Shown here: piece by piece, positions 6,162 through 9,901 of the stretch
How the letters are laid out: each line of letters starts with the position of its first letter
Numbering within the stretch: position 1 is the first letter of the stretch
Origin: Actinomycetota bacterium
GTDB taxonomy: Bacteria > Actinomycetota > Acidimicrobiia > Acidimicrobiales > Iamiaceae
Assembly: GCA_017882935.1 (NCBI GenBank)
Contig: JADGOP010000053.1
Span: 1-9,901, forward strand
Reading direction: 5' to 3'
Length of the DNA: 9,901 nt
Program-made: the position numbers and the translations under genes
Notes under the pieces: model-generated
Database searches by the model: none
What the model was told of the DNA's origin: nothing
What the model saw: the letters and a program-made list of their open reading frames with translations, nothing else

Positions 6162-8783
6162 TCAGAGGTAGTGGAGGGCACGGGCTCGCGTGATGGCATC
6201 GGCGCGGGAACTCGCCTGGAGCTTGCGGATGATGTTCTTCACGTGCGTCTTGATGGTGTTGACCGACACGTAGAGCTCGTCGGCGATCTCGCGGTACGAC
6301 ATGGCCGTGACGAGGTACCGGAGCACCACGCGCTCGCGCTCGCTCAGCGCGTCGATGGCGTACGCGATGGTGGCGTTCCCGACGGACACGGCGTGGGGAC
6401 GGGTGACGAGGAGCTGGTCGAGGTACGGGGTGCGCGGCCGGCGGCGACCGACGCGGCACACCGCGTCGAGCACCGCGGCGCCCGCCTCGGGGATGAGGAA
6501 CACGAAGCCCTCGGGCTCGGCCAGGTCGAGGACGAGCGAGGCCGCTTCGTCGGTGTCGTCGCCTGCCGCGCACGCCACCGCCAGCTTCCCGATGGCGACC
6601 GCGAGCCGTTGCCGCGTCGAGCCCTCGTCGGTGCCGAGCTTGTCGAGCGCGACCGACGCCCGGTCGAACCGGCCGCACGCCGTGTCGAGCCGTGCGGCGG
6701 CGAGCAGCTGCGCCGGGCCCTCGCGGGCGCTCTCGATGAGCCGCTCGGCGTCCGCGAGCTCACCCAGGTCGATGAGGATGTTCGCCCGGGCGAGGTCGAC
6801 GTGAGAGGCGAGCACCGCGCCGGGGAGCGGGCGCCGAACCGTGCGACGGGCGTCGTCGAGCGCGAGCAGCGCGGCGTCGAACTTGCCCTCGGCCCGCCAG
6901 ATCCGCGCGAGCCCGCACCGGGCGAGCATGATGATGGGCGCGCGGACCACGGACTCGGACGCGCTGGCGCCCTGCAACTCGACCTCGGCCGCGTTGACCC
7001 GCCCGAGCTCGAGCAGCACCTTGCCGAGCATGGCCCGTGGCGCGAGGCCGACGTTGGCGTCCGTCACCCCGTGGCCCTCGACGGCCGCGACCGCGCCCTC
7101 GGCGAGGCGGAGGGCGTCGCCGAGCCGGCCCTGCTGCCATCGGACCTGGGCGATTGCGGTGCGGAGCTCGATCGACTCGAGGGGCCCGGTGTCGTGCACG
7201 ACCTCGGGGACGAGGGGCTCCGCCAGGTCGAAGAGCTCCTCCCACGCGTACGCGCGCAGCAGGAGCGTGCGCACCACGTCGACCCACTCGGTGCGGACGC
7301 CGGTGGCGGCGGCCAGCTCGAGCGCGGCCTGACCGTCGGTGATGACCGCCGGGATGTCGCCCAGGATGCCCGAGGCCACCACGCTCGTGCCGGCGAGCTG
7401 CACCCGTTCCGGAGGCGTGAGCCGGTTGCCCACGGCGGCCTCCACGCGCCCGATGAGCTGCTCGGCCGCCTCGGGCAGGCCTTCGAGCACCAGCGCCGAG
7501 CAATAGCTCACCGAGGGGCCGGGCGCGGCGCGCAGGTCGGCGTCGGTGAGGGAGCGGCCGACTTCGCTGACCTGCGGCACGTGTCCGGCCAGGTACTCGC
7601 TCAGGACGTGCCCGTGGATCAGGCCCATGGCCTCGGTCTGGGCTCCTGCGCGCCAGCGGTGGCGGAACGCCAGGGCGAGGTCGCCGTGGCGCTCGTACCA
7701 CTCGGCCGCATGCCGGTGCAGCTCGCGCTCGTGCTCGGGCTCGGTGGCGTGGAGGTGGTGGCGGAGCAGCTCGGCGAACAGGTGGTGGTAGCGGAACGTC
7801 ACCCCGGCCGGGTCGAGGCGGGTGATGAGGAGGTTCGCCGCCTCGATGTCGGTGGGGGTCACGCCCGTGCCGGGTGACAGCACGGCCGCGAGGTCGGGCG
7901 TGAGCTCGTCGACCACGCAGGTGTCGAGCAGGAACCGGCGCACGGCGGGGACCTGCGAGTCGAGCAGCTCCGCGGACAGGTACTGGGAGACGACCTGCGA
8001 GGTACCCGCGAAGCGGCGCAGGAAGGCCTTCGGCTCGTCGCTGTCGCGCATGGCGATGGCCGCGAGCTGGACGCCGGCGACCCAGCCCTCGGTGCGGTCC
8101 TGGAGCAGCTCGAGGTCGTCGCGATCGGCCTCGACGGCGAGCGCGCGCAGCAGCAGCGCGGCCTCGTCGATCGAGAGGCGGAGGTCGGCGTCGCGGATCT
8201 CGCAGAGCCGGCCGGCAAGGCGGAGCCGCTCGAGCCCGATGGGTGGCTCCGAGCGGGTGCCGATGGTGAGGTGCAGCGACGCAAGACCGCGGGAGGCGAG
8301 GAAGCGGAAGTGGTCGTGGACCGCGGGGGAGACGAGCTGGAAGTCGTCGACGACCACGTTGACGTCGTGGTCGAGGTCGGCGCAGGCTCCGAGGAACGAC
8401 TCGAGCGCGTCGGCGTCGACCGCACCGTCGAGCGTGAGCAGGTCGTAGGTCTCCTCGGCGAAGCTCGGGACGAGGTCGCGCAGCCCCTCGATGATCCCCT
8501 GCCAGAAGCGGACGGGGTCGCGGTCGGCGGCGTCGGCGTTCAGCCACACCGCGGTGCCGGCGGGCTGCGCGCGCGACCACTCGGCGAGCAGGCTCGTCTT
8601 GCCCGAGCCCGGAGAGCCGACGACCATGCGCAGCGTCGACCCGGACCCGGCATCGAGGCGGGCGAGCAGCTCCCGGCGCGGCACGAGCCAGGCCGCTGGG
8701 GCGGGGGTGGCGAACTTCGTTGCGGAGAAGCGCGCGGGCCGGCGTCGGGCAAGATTGCCCGTCGGCTTCGCCTCGACCGCCAC
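6162..8783 (-). CDS. ATP-dependent LuxR-family transcriptional regulator (LAL / MalT-like)
   Basis: An 873-residue STAND-type regulator. The conserved opening RFSATKFATPAP (18-29) leads into a P-loop, GSPGSGKT (56-63), and a Walker B strand VNVVVDDFQ (141-149, Asp146-Asp147). The NTPase and winged-helix part extends to about residue 330 (RYHHLFAELLRHHL), followed by a helical repeat region resembling the TPR sensor of MalT to about residue 800. A C-terminal LuxR/GerE helix-turn-helix (813-873) begins LSERERVVLRYL and contains YREIADELYVSVNTIKTHV. Family members bind an inducer, oligomerise with ATP and activate transcription; the ligand here is unknown. The start is GTG at 8783-8781: an in-frame TGA at 8810-8808 excludes an upstream start, and the next Met is residue 53. 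There is no Shine-Dalgarno, but a TAnnnT box ends 8 nt upstream, suggesting a leaderless mRNA. The antiporter gene follows after 36 nt. Confidence 0.94.
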   Translation of the reverse strand: MAVEAKPTGNLARRRPARFSATKFATPAPAAWLVPRRELLARLDAGSGSTLRMVVGSPGSGKTSLLAEWSRAQPAGTAVWLNADAADRDPVRFWQGIIEGLRDLVPSFAEETYDLLTLDGAVDADALESFLGACADLDHDVNVVVDDFQLVSPAVHDHFRFLASRGLASLHLTIGTRSEPPIGLERLRLAGRLCEIRDADLRLSIDEAALLLRALAVEADRDDLELLQDRTEGWVAGVQLAAIAMRDSDEPKAFLRRFAGTSQVVSQYLSAELLDSQVPAVRRFLLDTCVVDELTPDLAAVLSPGTGVTPTDIEAANLLITRLDPAGVTFRYHHLFAELLRHHLHATEPEHERELHRHAAEWYERHGDLALAFRHRWRAGAQTEAMGLIHGHVLSEYLAGHVPQVSEVGRSLTDADLRAAPGPSVSYCSALVLEGLPEAAEQLIGRVEAAVGNRLTPPERVQLAGTSVVASGILGDIPAVITDGQAALELAAATGVRTEWVDVVRTLLLRAYAWEELFDLAEPLVPEVVHDTGPLESIELRTAIAQVRWQQGRLGDALRLAEGAVAAVEGHGVTDANVGLAPRAMLGKVLLELGRVNAAEVELQGASASESVVRAPIIMLARCGLARIWRAEGKFDAALLALDDARRTVRRPLPGAVLASHVDLARANILIDLGELADAERLIESAREGPAQLLAAARLDTACGRFDRASVALDKLGTDEGSTRQRLAVAIGKLAVACAAGDDTDEAASLVLDLAEPEGFVFLIPEAGAAVLDAVCRVGRRRPRTPYLDQLLVTRPHAVSVGNATIAYAIDALSERERVVLRYLVTAMSYREIADELYVSVNTIKTHVKNIIRKLQASSRADAITRARALHYL

Positions 8784-8824
8784 GCCGGACAGGGTACTGC
8801 CACCTGTTCACGGGCGCGACAGGT
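8784..8824 (-). promoter_or_regulatory. Leaderless promoter of the LAL regulator with overlapping ACAGG/CCTGT half-sites
   Basis: TACCCT (8796-8791, minus strand) fits the TAnnnT -10 pattern and lies 7 nt before the GTG start, which places +1 on or next to the start codon. No Shine-Dalgarno is visible. The plus strand carries alternating half-sites: ACAGG (8789-8793), CCTGT (8803-8807) and ACAGG (8819-8823). The last two form the perfect dyad ACCTGT-n11-ACAGGT (8802-8824), spanning the expected -35 position. The -35 itself is weak (TCGCGC near 8819-8814), as would be expected for an activator-dependent promoter, possibly autoregulated. Confidence 0.48.
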
Positions 8825-8883
8825 TGGCGTCGGGAAGCCTTCGCCGGCGTGTCGGAGGGCTCGCAATCACCCCGTCGAGGTGA

Positions 8884-8896
8884 GGCCCGTCGGGCC
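8884..8896. repeat. Small GGCCC/GGGCC inverted repeat in the divergent intergenic region
   Basis: GGCCC (8884-8888) and GGGCC (8892-8896) flank a 3-nt loop, within the 183-bp gap between the LAL gene and the small plus-strand gene. It would lie in the leader or promoter region of the small gene. The stem is only 5 bp in GC-rich DNA, so function is uncertain. Nothing else clear, including a -10 box for the small gene, is visible between 8825 and 8950. Confidence 0.25.
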
Positions 8897-8966
8897 CGGG
8901 TGCGTGAAGGTGGCACTGCGGGACGCTCACCAACTCCGCCAGGTGCCCGCACAGGAAGGCGTGAGG

Positions 8967-9182
8967 ATGCCCGTCACCGGCAACTACATCGTGGTGGTCA
9001 AGGGGGAGTTCGGCATCGAGCTGCTCGACGCGTTCCAGGGCCTCGACGTCACCGTCGACGAGGGGCGCACGACGCTGCGCGCCAGCCACGTCGACCAGGC
9101 GGCGCTCCACGGCATCCTGGAGCGGGCCCAGGGCCTGGGGCTGGTGCTGCTCGACGTGCACTGCGAGGACGAACCGGCCTGA
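8967..9182 (+). CDS. Small actinobacterial protein of unknown function (71 aa)
   Basis: A 71-residue cytoplasmic protein, not assigned to a named family. It begins MPVTGNYIVVVKGEFG, has a central stretch GLDVTVDEGRTTLRA, then HVDQAALHGILERAQGLG and a final strand LVLLDVHCED. The apparent strand-helix-strand-strand-helix-strand order suggests a compact ferredoxin-like or ACT-like alpha/beta fold. From memory, short actinobacterial proteins with the same TVLRG...DQAALHGLL-R---LGL pattern are common and uncharacterised. The ribosome-binding site AGGAAGG (8953-8959) lies 7 nt before the ATG. An in-frame GTG at 8961 is too close to that site to be preferred. It is divergent from the LAL regulator, which makes it a possible target or accessory of that regulator, and it is followed by a strong terminator. 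Good coding evidence, no known role. Confidence 0.82.
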   Translation: MPVTGNYIVVVKGEFGIELLDAFQGLDVTVDEGRTTLRASHVDQAALHGILERAQGLGLVLLDVHCEDEPA

Positions 9183-9189
9183 ACGCGCC

Positions 9190-9217
9190 GCGACCAGGGC
9201 CGAGTGACCCTGGTCGC
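9190..9217. terminator. Bidirectional terminator between convergent genes
   Basis: GCGACCAGGG (9190-9199) and CCCTGGTCGC (9208-9217) are perfect 10-bp inverted arms around an 8-nt loop. The hairpin starts 8 nt after the stop of the 71-residue gene and lies 28 nt past the stop of the opposing SHOCT gene. There is no T-run, as is usual in this base composition. Position and perfect stem make this the best terminator in the window. Confidence 0.78.
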
Positions 9218-9245
9218 AGCGAGGTCCGGCGGTGCCCCGGAGGGC

Positions 9246-9584
9246 TCAGCTGCCGAGGATCTTGGCCTTCTGGGCCGCGAACTCGTCCTCGGTGAGGATG
9301 CCCTGGTCCTTCAAGGCCGCGAGCTCCTTGAGCTGATTGATCATGTCGCCGGAGTCGGGTGCTGCGGCGGGCGGTGGGGGCGGCGGCGCGTAGGCGGGCT
9401 GCCCAGCCGCTGCCTGCTGCTGCTCGTAGCCGGCTGCGTCCTGGGCCTGCTCCTGCTTGCCGGCCTGGTGGCGCTGCACACCACCCACGACGGCGGTGGC
9501 GGTGCCGGCGACGACCGCGGTGCGCGCCGCCATGCCCATGAGCCCGGGGCCCCGGCGTCCGACTCCTCTTCCTCGTCCTAGCAT
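9246..9584 (-). CDS. SHOCT domain-containing small membrane protein
   Basis: A 112-residue protein with three parts: a basic Gly/Arg N-terminus (1-21), one hydrophobic segment RTAVVAGTATAVVGGV (21-36) likely to be a membrane anchor, and a Gln/Ala-rich then poly-Pro linker (PPPPPP, 67-72) leading to a C-terminal SHOCT motif (MINQLKELAALKDQGILTED to KILGS, 81-112). SHOCT is a short helical domain thought to mediate oligomerisation or protein contacts; the specific role is unknown. The ATG at 9584-9582 is preceded by AAGGAG 4 nt upstream, and an in-frame extension to 9689 would overlap the upstream gene. The first codons are rare for this genome: CTA, GGA, CGA, GGA, AGA, GGA. The gene follows the DUF6325 gene by 25 nt, an arrangement I recall as common in actinobacteria, so they are probably one operon. 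Confidence 0.87.
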   Translation of the reverse strand: MLGRGRGVGRRGPGLMGMAARTAVVAGTATAVVGGVQRHQAGKQEQAQDAAGYEQQQAAAGQPAYAPPPPPPAAAPDSGDMINQLKELAALKDQGILTEDEFAAQKAKILGS

Positions 9585-9609
9585 GATGCTCCTTCTCGCC
9601 GGGCGGGTC

Positions 9610-9900
9610 TCAACCCGCGGACTCGATGTAGTCGAACGCGGCCTTGACCATGTCGCGGGGGATCCGACCGCCGCCGACCAGCACGCCACCGGCGTCGGCG
9701 ATGGCGTCGGCGAGCGGCTTGGCCCAGACGTCCTCCCACAGGATGAGCAGCCCGGAGGACCCGGGTGCGAGCTCCTCGGCGGCGCGCTCGATGTCGCCTT
9801 CGTTCAACAGGCCGCCGGCCTCGCCCGGGAGCTCGGCGAACACCGCGTCGGCGTCCTCGAGGTCCTCGAACTCGAGGACGATGGGCTCGCCCTCGTCGGT
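9610..9900 (-). CDS. DUF6325 family protein, N-terminus beyond the window
   Basis: The 97 codons visible, including the stop, form the C-terminal part of a protein of about 140 residues matching what I know of DUF6325. Seen: an acidic strand GEPIVLEFEDLED, then GEAGGLLNEGDIERAAEEL, GSSGLLILWEDVWAKPLADA, and the ending GGGRIPRDMVKAAFDYIE. The reading frame stays open to the right edge, so a GTG at 9843 is not the likely start; the missing N-terminal 40-50 residues normally carry a beta-strand core. The function is unknown. DUF6325 and SHOCT genes are often neighbours, suggesting a joint role, perhaps at the envelope or in stress. The promoter must lie outside the window. Confidence 0.8.
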   Translation of the reverse strand, partial: TDEGEPIVLEFEDLEDADAVFAELPGEAGGLLNEGDIERAAEELAPGSSGLLILWEDVWAKPLADAIADAGGVLVGGGRIPRDMVKAAFDYIESAG

Positions 9901-9901
9901 C

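Noticed and set aside
4849..6678. 609-codon minus-strand frame overlapping the antiporter and LAL genes
   Set aside because: Arg/Ala/Pro/Gly-rich composition and an alternative frame of two well-supported genes mark it as a GC artefact.
5964..7877. 637-codon plus-strand frame opposite the LAL regulator
   Set aside because: Antisense shadow without motifs; the opposite strand has complete P-loop and LuxR HTH signatures.
6760..8952. 730-codon minus-strand frame overlapping the LAL regulator in another frame
   Set aside because: Arg/Pro-rich shadow; it also runs through the regulator promoter region.

Overview
This is a very GC-rich window (roughly 70% or more by eye) with GTG starts, tightly packed genes, TAnnnT-type -10 boxes and actinobacterial protein families: a LAL/MalT-like LuxR regulator, a SHOCT protein paired with a DUF6325 protein, and a DapB-like oxidoreductase next to SDRs. 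It fits a chromosome of the phylum Actinomycetota. A lineage such as Acidimicrobiia is a guess from overall feel and is not shown by any marker here. I see no rRNA, tRNA, CRISPR array, insertion sequence or phage gene.

Layout. (1) 2-946, minus: phosphate acetyl/butyryltransferase, with its C-terminal end cut by the window edge. (2) 1136-3886, minus: a three-gene operon read SDR-1 (3886-3032), DapB-like oxidoreductase (3030-1960), SDR-2 (1963-1136). The junctions are 1 nt apart and a 4-nt GTGA overlap, so the genes are probably translationally coupled. A hairpin at 1089-1104 is the likely end of the transcript. (3) 3887-4031: a divergent control region with a strong TTGACA-17-TACGGT promoter for the plus-strand MBL-fold hydrolase (4032-4874), a 12-bp perfect palindrome and a possible overlapping minus-strand promoter. 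(4) The hydrolase and the minus-strand CPA1-type sodium/proton antiporter (6125-4881) converge 6 nt apart. One hairpin contains both stop codons. (5) 8783-6162, minus: an 873-residue ATP-dependent LuxR-family regulator 36 nt upstream of the antiporter, apparently leaderless with a GTG start. (6) 8967-9182, plus: a 71-residue protein of unknown function, divergent from the regulator. (7) A perfect 10-bp-stem terminator at 9190-9217, then a minus-strand pair: a DUF6325 protein (N-terminus outside the window) followed by a SHOCT-domain membrane protein.

How the parts fit. The SDR/DapB-like/SDR operon looks like a redox module acting on an unidentified, probably hydrophobic or CoA-linked substrate. 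Its most notable feature is that SDR-1 has His159 where the catalytic Tyr of the YxxxK motif should be, while its downstream paralogue SDR-2 keeps the full Asn-Ser-Tyr-Lys set. The divergent hydrolase may share regulation with this operon through the palindrome. The large LuxR regulator may drive itself and the antiporter, and an array of ACAGG/CCTGT half-sites lies over its promoter. The DUF6325/SHOCT pair looks like a small envelope or stress-associated unit of unknown role. I see no complete novel system such as a defence island. The best leads are the Tyr-to-His SDR in a paralogue pair, the interlocked divergent control region, and the small protein beside the LAL regulator.
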